64,000 bases of DNA from JANQMY01 sp965227095 (GCA_965227095.1 CBDDFL010000002.1:868001-932000); one strand, 5' to 3'. Shown: positions 41,787-51,841, numbered from the stretch's first letter. Translations and numbers: made by a program. Notes: generated from the letters alone by a model not told the origin.

Positions 41787-44700
41787 CTAATAAGTGTAAG
41801 TTTGAAGCGGCGCCACTTCAAGACTTCCTGACCTTAAACTTTTAATTGCAAGACCTGCCGCAACGGAACCCGCAACAGTTGTGTAGTACGGGATTTTCAT
41901 CAGCAGGGCCGTGCGCCGAATCTGGAAGGAGTCGGCCAGGGCGGCCGCCCCTTCCGTTGTATTGAAAACCAGCTGAATTTCGCCGTTTTTCATGGCGTCC
42001 ACCACGTGGGGTCGTCCTTCCAGCACCTTATTGATGGTTTTGACTTCAAGCCCCTGAGATTCCAGATGCCGTGCCGTGCCGCGCGTGGCCACAATCTCAA
42101 AGCCGAGGTCCACCAACATGCGGGCAGGGGCGACGATCGCGTCCTTGTCACGGTCTTTGACCGAGACGAAGACCGCACCGGATTTGGGAACATTTGTTCC
42201 CCCGCCCAACTGACTTTTCGCAAATGCCCGGTCGAAACTTGTATCCAGCCCCATCACTTCGCCGGTGGACCGCATTTCGGGGCCGAGAACCGTGTCGACA
42301 CCGCTGAAGCGGGCGAATGGGAAAACCGCTTCTTTCACGGCCACATGACCACCGGATTTGGGTTTGGACATGTCCGGTAGGGGCTCGCCCGCCATCACTT
42401 TGGCGGCGATTTTTGCAATGGGGTGACCGATGGCCTTTGCCACAAAGGGGACCGTACGGCTGGCGCGCGGGTTCACCTCGAGAACATAGATCTCATCGTT
42501 TTTGATCGCATACTGAACATTCATCAATCCAACGACATTGAGCGCACGCGCGAGTTTTTCGGTCTGCTCTTCCAAACGCTGAATAACGTCATCGCTCAGT
42601 GAAAAAGGCGGCAGCGAACAGGCGCTGTCGCCGGAATGAATGCCCGCTTCTTCGATGTGCTCCATGATGCCCGCGACAAATACGTTGTTGCCGTCGGCGA
42701 TCGCATCCACGTCAACCTCTGTCGCGTCTTCCAGATAGCCATCGATCAGAACCGCATTATCGACGAACTCAGCGAAAAGCTTTTTAGAGGACCGTTCGAA
42801 ATGGGCATCGTCCCGCACAATCTCCATGGCGCGGCCGCCCAACACATAAGACGGACGGATGACCACGGGAAAGCCGATATTCGCCGCGCTTTGCATGGCC
42901 TCTTCGTGGCTCGTGGCGATTTCGTTTGGGGGCTGTTTCAGGCCTAATTCGATGAGCAGGCTTTGGAACCGCTTGCGGTCTTCGGCGAGGTCGATGGCGT
43001 CCGGCGATGTGCCCAGGATTGGGATATTCGCTTTCTCAAGCGCTTGCGCCAACTTAAGGGGTGTCTGCCCCCCAAATTGAACAATGACACCTAAAACCTC
43101 ACCGTTTGATTGCTCGACTGAGATCAGTTCGACCACGTCTTCTGGCGTCAGAGGTTCGAAATACAGACGGTCCGAGGTGTCATAGTCCGTAGACACCGTT
43201 TCCGGATTACAGTTGACCATGATGGATTCGATGCCGGCTTCATCCAGAGCGAATGCCGCATGGCAACAGCAATAATCAAACTCGATCCCTTGGCCGATAC
43301 GGTTGGGGCCACCGCCGAGGATCACCGCTTTACGCCGGTCGCTTGGAATGCTTTCGCATTCCGCTTCGCCGCCAAAAGGCACCTCATAGGTGCTGTACAT
43401 GTAAGGGGTTCGGGCTTCGAATTCGGCCGCACACGTATCAATGCGCTTGTAAACGGGCCGCACATTCATGGCGCGGCGCTTGGAAGCCACAATATCTTCT
43501 GATTGGCCGGAAAGTTCCGCTAATCGGGCATCTGAAAAGCCCATGGATTTAACGTAGCGCATCGAATCGGCGTCGTCGGGCAGGCCATGTTCTCGAACGG
43601 TGTTTTCGATTTCAACGATATCGCTCAGTTGTTCCACGAACCACGGATCGACTTTGCACTGGTTATGAACATCTTCGATGGACCAGCCCTTGCGCAGGGC
43701 TTCACCTATCACCAGTAAGCGGTCAGGGGTCGGTTTGCCCAACGCTGCACGGATGGCATTCTTGTCGTCGCCGTCCCCCAGGCCGGGAATCTCAAAATCA
43801 TCAAGGCCGTTCAATCCGATTTCCAAGGACCGCAGAGCCTTTTGAAGCGATTCCGGGAAGGTCCGGCCGATGGCCATGGCTTCGCCGACAGATTTCATGG
43901 ATGTGGTCAGAAGGGGCTCCGCGCCTTCAAATTTCTCGAAGGCGAAGCGCGGGATCTTTGTGACAACGTAGTCGATGGTGGGTTCAAACGACGCGGGCGT
44001 GACGCCCGTAATGTCGTTGCTCAATTCATCCAACGTGTAACCCACCGCCAAGCGGGCAGCGACCTTGGCAATTGGAAAACCAGTCGCCTTTGATGCGAGA
44101 GCCGACGAGCGGGACACACGCGGGTTCATTTCAATCACCACCAAGCGGCCGTTCTCGGGGTTCACCGCGAACTGAACATTCGAGCCGCCGGTTTCGACGC
44201 CGATCTCCCGCAGCACCGCGATCGAGGCGTTGCGCATGATTTGATATTCTTTGTCGGTCAGTGTCAGGGCGGGGGCAACCGTGATGCTGTCGCCCGTGTG
44301 GATGCCCATGGGGTCCACATTTTCAATCGAGCAAATGATGATGCAGTTGTCCGCCTTATCGCGCACCACTTCCATCTCATATTCTTTCCACCCGAGGACG
44401 GATTCTTCGATCAGAACCTCGGTGGTGGGGGAGGCGTCTAAACCGCCTTCAACGATTTGCGCGAATTCTTCTTTGTTGTAAGCGATGCCGCCGCCCGTAC
44501 CGCCAAGGGTGAAGGACGGGCGGATGATCGCCGGCAGACCAACTTTCTCCAGAGCCTGATGAGCCTCTTCCAAACTATGGGCAATGGACGATTTCGGGCT
44601 TTCGAGACCAATGCGGTCCATGGCGTCGCGGAACAGCAACCGATCTTCGGCGGTTGCGATGGCTTTTCGATCGGCGCCGATCATTTCGACACCAAATTTT

Positions 44701-45026
44701 TCCAACACACCCTCATCGGCGAGAGCCAATGCGGTGTTCAGTGCTGTTTGTCCGCCCATGGTGGGCAGCAGTGCGTCGGGGCGTTCTTTCTCGATGATCT
44801 TGGCGACCACTTCCGGCGTGATGGGTTCAACATAGGTGGCATCCGCCAATTCCGGATCGGTCATCACCGTTGCCGGATTGGAGTTGACCAGAATGATCCG
44901 AAAGCCGTCTTGCTTGAGTGCTTTACACGCTTGCGTCCCGGAATAGTCAAACTCGCATGCCTGACCGATCACAATAGGACCGGCACCGATGATCATGATG
45001 GATTTGATGTCTGTTCTTTTGGGCAT
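41787..45026 (-). CDS. carB: carbamoyl-phosphate synthase large subunit
   Basis: A 1079-aa enzyme of pyrimidine and arginine synthesis that makes carbamoyl phosphate from bicarbonate, two ATP and ammonia supplied by CarA. Two homologous ATP-grasp halves are clear: the first from IMIIGAGPIVIGQACEFDYSG with IRPSFTLGGTGGGIAYN, the second from ILGGGPNRIGQGIEFDYCC with VIRPSYVLGGRAMEIV. The C-terminal MGS-like domain (LVFNTTEGAAALADSFQIRR) should bind allosteric effectors. It follows carA by 3 bp, so the two are coupled. The length is standard. Confidence 0.97.
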   Translation of the reverse strand: MPKRTDIKSIMIIGAGPIVIGQACEFDYSGTQACKALKQDGFRIILVNSNPATVMTDPELADATYVEPITPEVVAKIIEKERPDALLPTMGGQTALNTALALADEGVLEKFGVEMIGADRKAIATAEDRLLFRDAMDRIGLESPKSSIAHSLEEAHQALEKVGLPAIIRPSFTLGGTGGGIAYNKEEFAQIVEGGLDASPTTEVLIEESVLGWKEYEMEVVRDKADNCIIICSIENVDPMGIHTGDSITVAPALTLTDKEYQIMRNASIAVLREIGVETGGSNVQFAVNPENGRLVVIEMNPRVSRSSALASKATGFPIAKVAARLAVGYTLDELSNDITGVTPASFEPTIDYVVTKIPRFAFEKFEGAEPLLTTSMKSVGEAMAIGRTFPESLQKALRSLEIGLNGLDDFEIPGLGDGDDKNAIRAALGKPTPDRLLVIGEALRKGWSIEDVHNQCKVDPWFVEQLSDIVEIENTVREHGLPDDADSMRYVKSMGFSDARLAELSGQSEDIVASKRRAMNVRPVYKRIDTCAAEFEARTPYMYSTYEVPFGGEAECESIPSDRRKAVILGGGPNRIGQGIEFDYCCCHAAFALDEAGIESIMVNCNPETVSTDYDTSDRLYFEPLTPEDVVELISVEQSNGEVLGVIVQFGGQTPLKLAQALEKANIPILGTSPDAIDLAEDRKRFQSLLIELGLKQPPNEIATSHEEAMQSAANIGFPVVIRPSYVLGGRAMEIVRDDAHFERSSKKLFAEFVDNAVLIDGYLEDATEVDVDAIADGNNVFVAGIMEHIEEAGIHSGDSACSLPPFSLSDDVIQRLEEQTEKLARALNVVGLMNVQYAIKNDEIYVLEVNPRASRTVPFVAKAIGHPIAKIAAKVMAGEPLPDMSKPKSGGHVAVKEAVFPFARFSGVDTVLGPEMRSTGEVMGLDTSFDRAFAKSQLGGGTNVPKSGAVFVSVKDRDKDAIVAPARMLVDLGFEIVATRGTARHLESQGLEVKTINKVLEGRPHVVDAMKNGEIQLVFNTTEGAAALADSFQIRRTALLMKIPYYTTVAGSVAAGLAIKSLRSGSLEVAPLQTYTY

Positions 45027-45029
45027 GCT

Positions 45030-46238
45030 TTATTTTTTATGGTTGTCGATGAGGTCAATGAAACGGTCGAAAAGATAGTGGCTGTCTTGCGGGCCTGGGT
45101 TCGCTTCCGGATGATATTGCACCGAAAAGATTGGCTTGCCGGCGACCGCGATGCCGCAATTGGTTTGGTCGAACAACGAAACATGGGTTTCTTGAACCGT
45201 ATCCGGCAGACTGTCGCGTGCGACGGTGAAGCCATGGTTCATGGAAACGATCTCAACTTTGTCCGTGGTCAGATCTTTTACCGGGTGGTTGGCGCCATGA
45301 TGGCCCTGATGCATTTTTTCCGTGGTGGCACCGAGCGCCAAGGCCAGCATTTGGTGGCCAAGACAGATGCCGAAAATCGGCAAGCCCGCCTCCGCTAAGC
45401 TGCGAATGGTCGGAACCGCATACTCTCCGGTCGCGGCGGGGTCGCCAGGACCGTTGGACAGGAAAACCCCGTCCGGATTGAGCGCGAGAATGTCATCGGC
45501 GCTTGTATCTGCGGGCACAACGGTCAATCTGCAATTGCGATCGGCGAACAGCCGTAAAATGTTGCGCTTGATCCCGAAATCGATGGCCACGATGTGACGC
45601 TTTTCAACCAAGCGTTCCGCAAAACCACGATCCAGTTGCCAACTTGTTTCGACCCAATCGTATGATTGCCGGCAGGTGACATCTTTGGCTAGATCAAGGC
45701 CTTCCAGGCCGCTCCATTCCTGGGCTTGATGGGCAAGTGCCTCCGGGTTGAAGTCGGCGCTCTCGTCAAACGCGATGGTGGCCTTCGGCATCCCATTTTC
45801 TCGGATGTGACGGGTCAGGGCGCGTGTGTCGATGCCGGAAATGCCGACAATATTGTTGGATTGAAGCCAGCGGTGAAGATGTTGGGTGGCCCGGAAATTA
45901 GACGGCGTGGTTATCGATCCCTTAATCACGATACCGCGTGCAACAGCGGTTTGCGTCTCGACATCTTCCGGATTCGTCCCCACATTCCCAATATGCGGAA
46001 ACGTAAAGGCGATGATTTGCCCGGCATAGGAAGGATCCGTAAGGATTTCCTGATATCCCGTAATAGAGGTATTGAAGCAGACTTCTCCGACGGCTGAACC
46101 GGTGGCGCCAATGCCGTATCCTTCGAAAACCTTACCGTCGGCCAGCACCAAGCGGGCATTTGTCGGCAATGCGCGCGCGGAAAAATGCTTCGGACCGGAG
46201 GTTTCCGTTCCGTTCGACGACTTGTAGAGCTCTGACAT
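45030..46238 (-). CDS. carA: carbamoyl-phosphate synthase small subunit
   Basis: A 402-aa glutaminase subunit. The N-terminal domain starts LVLADGKVFEGYGIGATG with FNTSITGYQEILTDPSYAGQI. The class I amidotransferase domain has the nucleophile in IFGICLGHQMLALALG and the catalytic His/Glu in VQYHPEANPGP. The ATG at 46238 is used: it has GGGAG upstream and lies downstream of a good promoter, whereas the open frame back to 46340 would begin at the promoter. It heads the carAB operon. Confidence 0.96.
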   Translation of the reverse strand: MSELYKSSNGTETSGPKHFSARALPTNARLVLADGKVFEGYGIGATGSAVGEVCFNTSITGYQEILTDPSYAGQIIAFTFPHIGNVGTNPEDVETQTAVARGIVIKGSITTPSNFRATQHLHRWLQSNNIVGISGIDTRALTRHIRENGMPKATIAFDESADFNPEALAHQAQEWSGLEGLDLAKDVTCRQSYDWVETSWQLDRGFAERLVEKRHIVAIDFGIKRNILRLFADRNCRLTVVPADTSADDILALNPDGVFLSNGPGDPAATGEYAVPTIRSLAEAGLPIFGICLGHQMLALALGATTEKMHQGHHGANHPVKDLTTDKVEIVSMNHGFTVARDSLPDTVQETHVSLFDQTNCGIAVAGKPIFSVQYHPEANPGPQDSHYLFDRFIDLIDNHKK

Positions 46239-46311
46239 AAAGGGGACTCCCGACTTGGCCCGACTGGCATTGGTCACCGTAACGAAGGCAAAATCAGGCC
46301 AAAACGGCGCG

Positions 46312-46340
46312 ACAATAGATAAAACGGCTGATTCCGTCAA
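46312..46340 (-). promoter_or_regulatory. candidate sigma-70 promoter of carAB
   Basis: On the minus strand TTGACG (46340-46335) is followed after exactly 17 bp by TATTGT (46317-46312). Transcription would start about 70 bp upstream of the carA ATG. The position also explains why the long upstream open frame is not part of CarA. Confidence 0.6.
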
Positions 46341-46405
46341 GAAAATCGTTAAGGAATTTTTTGTATACTTATCAACGGCTTAGAGTGAAAAAAGTTTGAT
46401 TGCGT

Positions 46406-46444
46406 CGGTCGGTAGGCTGAATTAAAGTTCGGCCTCCCCGACCG
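46406..46444 (+). promoter_or_regulatory. 5'-leader hairpin upstream of yqeY
   Basis: CGGTCGGTAGGC (46406-46417) pairs imperfectly with GCCTCCCCGACCG (46432-46444), ending just before the ribosome site TTAGGAG. It could affect translation of the yqeY gene. No riboswitch class is recognised. Confidence 0.4.
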
Positions 46445-46459
46445 GGGTTAGGAGTGGAT

Positions 46460-46918
46460 ATGCGCACCAAAATCAATGATGCCCTCAAGGCTGCTATGAA
46501 AGATCAAGACCGCCGTCGTGTATCGACGCTGCGGCTTATAATGGCGGCGATTAAGGACAGAGATATCGCTGCCCGCGCGGAAGACCGCTGCAAGGGCGTT
46601 GCTGACGACGAAATTCTTCAGATCTTGTCGAAGATGGTCAAACAACGGACCGAATCGGCCCAGACCTACGAGGAAGCCGGGCGGGCGGACCTTGCCCTCC
46701 AGGAACGTGAAGAGATCGACATTATCGAATCGTTTTTGCCACGACAGTTGGGCGCGGACGAAATTCGCGGCGCGTGCAGCGAAGTGGTTGGCGAGATTGG
46801 TGCCACCGGGATCAAAGATATCGGTAAATGTATGGGCGCCCTCAAAGCCAAATACACCGGCCAGATGGACTTTTCCAAAGCCAGCACCATCGTCAAAGAA
46901 TTGCTGACCCAGGGCTAA
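46460..46918 (+). CDS. yqeY: GatB/YqeY domain protein
   Basis: A 152-aa helical protein of the YqeY family: MRTKINDALKAAMKDQDRRR, LRLIMAAIKDRDIAAR, and the C-terminal part with LPRQLGADEIRGACSEVV and DIGKCMGALKAKYTGQMDFS. The fold matches the tRNA-binding tail of GatB, but the free protein's role is not known. The ATG preceded by TTAGGAG is used instead of the in-frame GTG two codons upstream. It sits 74 bp before dnaG, as in many bacteria where yqeY joins the dnaG-rpoD group. Confidence 0.93.
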   Translation: MRTKINDALKAAMKDQDRRRVSTLRLIMAAIKDRDIAARAEDRCKGVADDEILQILSKMVKQRTESAQTYEEAGRADLALQEREEIDIIESFLPRQLGADEIRGACSEVVGEIGATGIKDIGKCMGALKAKYTGQMDFSKASTIVKELLTQG

Positions 46919-46958
46919 CGTCCACAATTCTCGTGATATGCCGAATGGGATTGGGTAG

Positions 46959-46977
46959 GGTGTGCAGATTGCACACC
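46959..46977 (+). promoter_or_regulatory. short hairpin just ahead of dnaG
   Basis: GGTGTGCA / TGCACACC (8 bp, GAT loop) lies 16 bp upstream of the dnaG ATG. The dnaG start has no visible Shine-Dalgarno sequence, so this hairpin may matter for translation, or may weakly terminate yqeY transcripts. Confidence 0.45.
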
Positions 46978-46992
46978 TAGCCCACGTGTCCC

Positions 46993-48936
46993 ATGTCCAT
47001 TACGCCTGATTTTCTTGATGAGATTAGAGCCCGCATCCGCGTGTCGGATGTGGTGGGGCGGCGCGTGAAGCTGACGCGCAAGGGGCGGGAGTTTGTCGGC
47101 CTTAGCCCATTCAACAATGAAAAGACGCCTTCCTTCACCGTGAACGACCAAAAGGCGTTCTATCATTGTTTCAGCAGCGGCAAGCACGGAGATATTTTCA
47201 AGTTCCTTCAAGAAGTGGAAGGCCTTACTTTTCCAGAAGCGGTCGAAAGGCTGGCGGAAGAAGCGGGACTTGAAGTGCCGCGCCAAAGTGGCCGCAGTAA
47301 GGAAGCTGTTGAGAAACAACGAAGCCTGCTCGAGGTGATGGAACTGGCCTGTGCCTATTTCGAGACCTCCCTGCAAGCACCTGAAGGGCACAGCGCCCGA
47401 CACTATCTAGAGGGACGTCGCCTCGCGCCGAAAGCCTGGAAGACATTCCGTTTGGGCTATGCGCCCGATAGCCGGACGGGATTGATGGCGTATTTGTCAT
47501 CGCAGAATGTCCCGGCGGATATGGTGGAACAGGCGGGTCTGTTGTCCAAGCGCGATGACGGCACACATCAAGATAAGTTCCGTAATCGGATTATCTTTCC
47601 CATTGCTGATAATCGCGGACGTGTCATTGCCTTTGGAGGCCGCGCGTTAGAGAAAGACTCTAAGCGGCCCAAATATCTCAATTCGCCGGAGACACCGCTC
47701 TTTCACAAAGGACGTGTTCTGTACAACCATCACATTGCCCGCGGTGCCGCCCACGATGCCGGCCGGGTCGTTGTGGCGGAAGGGTATATGGATGTCATTG
47801 CCTTGGCTGAAGGCGGGTTCCCCTATGCGGTTGCGCCGTTGGGAACGGCGCTAACCACAGATCAATTGTCCTTGCTGTGGCGTATGTCGCCGGAACCCGT
47901 TTTGTGTTTCGATGGTGACCGCGCTGGGATCAAGGCCGCCTATCGGGCGCTTGATCTGGCCCTTCCGATGCTCAAACCGGGCCACAGTTTGAAATTCGCG
48001 CTGTTGCCCGAAGGCCAAGATCCGGATGACATTATCGGCGCCAACGGTCCGGACGCCATGCGTCAGCTGCTGGATCAAGCAAAGCCGCTGGTGGAAACCT
48101 TGTGGGAGCGGGAACTGAACGCTCAAGACATGTCGACACCCGAACTAAGGGCAGGGTTTGAGAAACGCGTTTCCGATCTGTTGAATACCATCCAAGACAG
48201 CCGCATTCGGGACCATTATCGGAGGGAATTCGGCCATCGGTGGAGTGCGTTGTATCCGGCGGCCACCGCTCGACGGGGGGCACCGTCCACCTATCGGCGA
48301 AATCGAGATCGGCCCAGCTACGGGGCGAACAAATGGGGCCGAAACGGATCCAATGGTGGCGCGCCCCCGTCGCCATCGTCCGCGCTCTTAAAATCCGCTC
48401 TGGCGAAGCCCAGTCCGGTGTCGGTGGCCTTTTTTGAGAATGAGTCGCAAGAAAACGCGCCGCAGCAAGCCGAACTCCGTGAAACGGCGCTTGTGGTCTG
48501 TCTCTGCAACCATCCGGAGCTGTTGGAATGGGTTGAGGAGGAATTCGCCGCCTTGGACCTTCAGACCGCAGAACTTGACAGGCTTAGGGGTGGGATTTTA
48601 GAACTCGCGGCTTCATCCGATGGGCTTGAAAGAGAAGGTCTGATTACCCAACTCCATAAGTACGGGGTCGGTAAAATTGCGGAACGTTATTTGGGAAAAC
48701 ACGTTCTAGGAAGTGTCCGTTTTGTAAATGTTGATTGCTCATCAGAAGACGCACTGAAGGGCTGGCAGCATGTTTATGCAATTCATGATAAGGTGCGCAA
48801 AGTCCAGGTAGAGCATGATGGCGTTGTCGCGGAACTTGCCGATGGGCCAACGGAAGACCTGTTTGAGCGTTGGCAGCTGCTGAGAGCTGAACTTGAGCGT
48901 CTTCAAAATGAGAGTTTTGAAGAAGATCCCCTCTAA
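46993..48936 (+). CDS. dnaG: DNA primase DnaG
   Basis: A 647-aa primase that makes RNA primers at the replication fork. The N-terminal domain keeps the spacing of the zinc ribbon (FVGLSPFNNEKTPSF, then FYHCFSSGKHGDIFKF) but has Ser38, Asn41 and Ser62 where Cys, His and Cys are normal; only Cys59 remains. The TOPRIM core is intact: VVVAEGYMDVIALAEGG and LCFDGDRAGIKAAYRA. A C-terminal helicase-binding domain follows a Ser/Pro-rich linker. Loss of zinc ligands is, from memory, common in Alphaproteobacteria. A 75-bp segment near codons 159-183 is duplicated as a decayed copy at 53873-53947. rpoD is next. Confidence 0.96.
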   Translation: MSITPDFLDEIRARIRVSDVVGRRVKLTRKGREFVGLSPFNNEKTPSFTVNDQKAFYHCFSSGKHGDIFKFLQEVEGLTFPEAVERLAEEAGLEVPRQSGRSKEAVEKQRSLLEVMELACAYFETSLQAPEGHSARHYLEGRRLAPKAWKTFRLGYAPDSRTGLMAYLSSQNVPADMVEQAGLLSKRDDGTHQDKFRNRIIFPIADNRGRVIAFGGRALEKDSKRPKYLNSPETPLFHKGRVLYNHHIARGAAHDAGRVVVAEGYMDVIALAEGGFPYAVAPLGTALTTDQLSLLWRMSPEPVLCFDGDRAGIKAAYRALDLALPMLKPGHSLKFALLPEGQDPDDIIGANGPDAMRQLLDQAKPLVETLWERELNAQDMSTPELRAGFEKRVSDLLNTIQDSRIRDHYRREFGHRWSALYPAATARRGAPSTYRRNRDRPSYGANKWGRNGSNGGAPPSPSSALLKSALAKPSPVSVAFFENESQENAPQQAELRETALVVCLCNHPELLEWVEEEFAALDLQTAELDRLRGGILELAASSDGLEREGLITQLHKYGVGKIAERYLGKHVLGSVRFVNVDCSSEDALKGWQHVYAIHDKVRKVQVEHDGVVAELADGPTEDLFERWQLLRAELERLQNESFEEDPL

Positions 48937-49424
48937 GAGTGCAGAGATCGGTGGGATCGCTGGAATTTGATGTGAAATGGCCGCCGAAGCGGGGTTGGCC
49001 GGATGTCGAAACGGGAGCACAGGGTTTGGCCACGACGAGTACCCAAAAATCTGTGATTATGGCTGGCCGTCGCGGTAAATTTTTGATTAACCCCTATGCC
49101 GTTCTATGTGACCAGACCGGTGACATGGGGATGGCGTGTTCGGAGAGCGCTTGTCCACCGAATTGGCCGGGGAATGCACTCGAAGGGGGACTTTTGGACG
49201 CGAGAAACGCTAGAATATGGGGTGTGCCTGCGAATTTGCCTGCTCAAGCGTCCATTCGGCGATACACAATGGGACAACAAGACCTAAATTAAGGTAAGGA
49301 ATGGCCCGCATGTCTCTTGGGGGAGGCATGCATTTGGGATTGGTGAGACGACAGGGGCGGCGCAACACTGCGGCCCGCGGCTTAGACACTTAGGAACGCA
49401 CAGGGTCCTTGGAGAGATTTGGTA
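48937..49424. other. 488-bp gap between dnaG and rpoD, no gene seen
   Basis: It should hold the rpoD promoter and leader. An open frame covers 48939-49292 but its composition (Gly, Arg, Trp, Cys scattered) is not protein-like and there is no ribosome site. No clear promoter was seen. Confidence 0.5.
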
Positions 49425-51434
49425 ATGGCAACGAAAACCGCTGAGAAGACTGACCGCAAAGGTAAAAGCGAAGAGGGACAAGACGCTCCTTTGCTCGATC
49501 TTTCGGATCAGGCGGTCAAGAAAATGATCGCGAAGGCGAAGCAGCGCGGCTACGTCACCACGGACGAACTCAACAAAGTTTTACCCTCGGACCAATTCAC
49601 CCCCGATCAGATCGAAGACACCATGTCCATGTTGTCGGAGATGGGCATCAATGTGATCGAGGAAGAAGAATCCGTCGAAAAAGACGAAAAGGCCAATCTG
49701 CCGGCGGCTAAGGAAGAAGCGCTTCCCACCGCAAAGAATGACAATGAAGAATTAGAACGCACGGACGACCCCGTACGCATGTATCTGCGCGAAATGGGGT
49801 CGGTCGAATTGCTGTCGCGCGAAGGCGAGATCGCGATTGCAAAGCGCATTGAAGCCGGTCGCGAAACCATGATCGGTGGCTTGTGCGAAAGCCCGCTCAC
49901 CTTCCGCGCGATCATTGTGTGGCGTGATGAATTGAACGAAGGGCGCATTCTGCTGCGCGACATTATCGACCTTGATGCCACCTATGGCACGGGACCAGAC
50001 GCGGACGGCAACTTCCCGGCCCCTCAAGCAGCGCCCGACAAAACAGCCCAGCCTGCGGAACCCGAAGCTGAAAAGACCGGCGACGAAAATAAAGCTGAAG
50101 GCGAAAGCAGCGAGAACAGCGAAGGCGGCTTCGATGATGACGATGATGATGACGGCGATGAAAACAATCTGTCGCTGGCCGCTATGGAATCCGCGCTGAA
50201 GCCTCACGTCTTGGAAACGTTCGACCAAGTTGCGTCTGATTACAAAAAGCTCCGTAAGCTGCAGGACGCGCGGGTTGAAGCCGCCCTTAATGCGGAAGAA
50301 CTCACCAGCAGCCAAGAGAAACGCTACAAGAAGCTGCAAAAAGATCTGGTGGAACATGTGAAAGGCTTGCGCCTTAACAACAACCGGATCGAGGCGCTGG
50401 TCGATCAGCTCTACGGCATCAACCGCCGCTTGATGAGTTTGGAAGGCAAGCTGTTGCGTCTGGCGGATCGCCGAGGCGTGTCACGCGACGAATTCCTGAA
50501 ACAATATATCGGCAATGAGTTGGACCCAAACTGGGTGCGGCGGGTTGGCCGCCTTGCGGGCAAAGGATGGAAAGCCTTTGTCAAAGAAGAGCGCGATCAA
50601 ATCAAAGATCTGCGCGGCAACATTCAAACCCTTTCCCAAGAAGTGGGTGTGGATGTGGTGGAATACCGCCGCATTGTTCAGACCGTTCAGAAGGGTGAGC
50701 GGGAAGCCCGCCAGGCCAAGAAAGAAATGGTCGAAGCCAATCTGCGCTTGGTGATTTCGATTGCGAAAAAATACACCAATCGCGGTTTGCAATTCCTGGA
50801 TCTGATCCAAGAAGGTAATATCGGCTTGATGAAAGCGGTGGATAAGTTTGAATATCGCCGCGGCTACAAATTCTCGACCTATGCGACGTGGTGGATCCGC
50901 CAGGCGATTACCCGGTCGATCGCAGACCAGGCCCGGACCATTCGTATTCCGGTACACATGATCGAAACCATCAACAAGCTGGTGCGTACGTCGCGTCAGA
51001 TGTTGCATGAAATTGGCCGTGAACCGACGCCGGAAGAATTGGCTGAAAAACTGGCTATGCCGCTGGAAAAAGTGCGTAAAGTTCTGAAGATCGCCAAAGA
51101 GCCGATCTCCCTCGAAACGCCGATCGGCGATGAGGAAGACAGTCATCTGGGTGACTTTATTGAAGACAAGAACGCGGTATTGCCCATTGATGCCGCCATC
51201 CAATCCAATTTGCGCGAGACGACAACACGTGTGTTGGCATCGCTCACGCCACGCGAAGAACGCGTGCTGCGTATGCGGTTCGGCATTGGGATGAACACGG
51301 ATCATACGCTTGAAGAAGTGGGACAACAGTTCTCTGTGACCCGCGAAAGAATTCGGCAAATTGAAGCCAAAGCGCTTCGCAAATTAAAACACCCAAGCCG
51401 ATCGAGGAAACTGCGCAGCTTCTTGGACAACTAA
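49425..51434 (+). CDS. rpoD: RNA polymerase sigma factor RpoD (sigma-70)
   Basis: A 669-aa housekeeping sigma factor. Region 1.1 starts near residue 20 (DLSDQAVKKMIAKAKQRGYV), region 1.2 has DDPVRMYLREMGSVELLSREGE, the non-conserved region contains an acidic low-complexity insert (GGFDDDDDDDGDENN), region 2 reads NLRLVISIAKKYTNRGLQFL / DLIQEGNIGLMKAVDKFEYR / ATWWIRQAITRSIADQARTI, and region 4 has the HTH TLEEVGQQFSVTRERIRQIE. The ATG follows GGAGAG at a spacing of 8. It belongs to the yqeY-dnaG-rpoD group. Confidence 0.98.
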   Translation: MATKTAEKTDRKGKSEEGQDAPLLDLSDQAVKKMIAKAKQRGYVTTDELNKVLPSDQFTPDQIEDTMSMLSEMGINVIEEEESVEKDEKANLPAAKEEALPTAKNDNEELERTDDPVRMYLREMGSVELLSREGEIAIAKRIEAGRETMIGGLCESPLTFRAIIVWRDELNEGRILLRDIIDLDATYGTGPDADGNFPAPQAAPDKTAQPAEPEAEKTGDENKAEGESSENSEGGFDDDDDDDGDENNLSLAAMESALKPHVLETFDQVASDYKKLRKLQDARVEAALNAEELTSSQEKRYKKLQKDLVEHVKGLRLNNNRIEALVDQLYGINRRLMSLEGKLLRLADRRGVSRDEFLKQYIGNELDPNWVRRVGRLAGKGWKAFVKEERDQIKDLRGNIQTLSQEVGVDVVEYRRIVQTVQKGEREARQAKKEMVEANLRLVISIAKKYTNRGLQFLDLIQEGNIGLMKAVDKFEYRRGYKFSTYATWWIRQAITRSIADQARTIRIPVHMIETINKLVRTSRQMLHEIGREPTPEELAEKLAMPLEKVRKVLKIAKEPISLETPIGDEEDSHLGDFIEDKNAVLPIDAAIQSNLRETTTRVLASLTPREERVLRMRFGIGMNTDHTLEEVGQQFSVTRERIRQIEAKALRKLKHPSRSRKLRSFLDN

Positions 51435-51462
51435 GGCCGTTGACACGAGTAGGACGACGCCA

Positions 51463-51822
51463 ATGATTTTGACAATGCTCAAGGCAAAGCTTCACCGGGC
51501 AACCGTGACGCAGACGGATCTTCACTATGAAGGATCCATTTCAATTGACCTGGATTTTCTGGACAAATCTGGGATCTTGCCGCACGAACAAGTGGATGTG
51601 CTGAACATCAACAATGGCGAACGGTTTACGACCTATGCCATTGAAGCACCGCGCGGGTCGAAAATGTTCGGCATCAATGGCGCGGCCGCTCGCAAGGCGG
51701 AAGTTGGGGACCGCATTATTGTGTGTGCCTTCGGCCAATTACCGGCGGAAGAAGCGCGCAATTACGCGCCAGTGGTCGTCCAATTCGACGAAAACAACGA
51801 CATCGAAATCCCGTCCGCCTAA
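51463..51822 (+). CDS. panD: aspartate 1-decarboxylase
   Basis: A 119-aa pyruvoyl enzyme that makes beta-alanine for pantothenate and coenzyme A. The precursor cleaves itself at Gly-Ser in LHYEGSISIDLDFLD, near residue 25, giving the pyruvoyl group. ATVTQTDL, NINNGERFTTYAIEAPRGS and ICVNGAAAR-like GINGAAARKAEVGDRIIV complete the signature. It starts 28 bp after rpoD; no other pantothenate gene is in view. Confidence 0.95.
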   Translation: MILTMLKAKLHRATVTQTDLHYEGSISIDLDFLDKSGILPHEQVDVLNINNGERFTTYAIEAPRGSKMFGINGAAARKAEVGDRIIVCAFGQLPAEEARNYAPVVVQFDENNDIEIPSA

Positions 51823-51841
51823 GGGCAGGGCCGATTTTATC

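Noticed and set aside
48939..49292. 117-aa plus-strand frame between dnaG and rpoD
   Set aside because: No ribosome site and non-protein-like composition; kept as intergenic.
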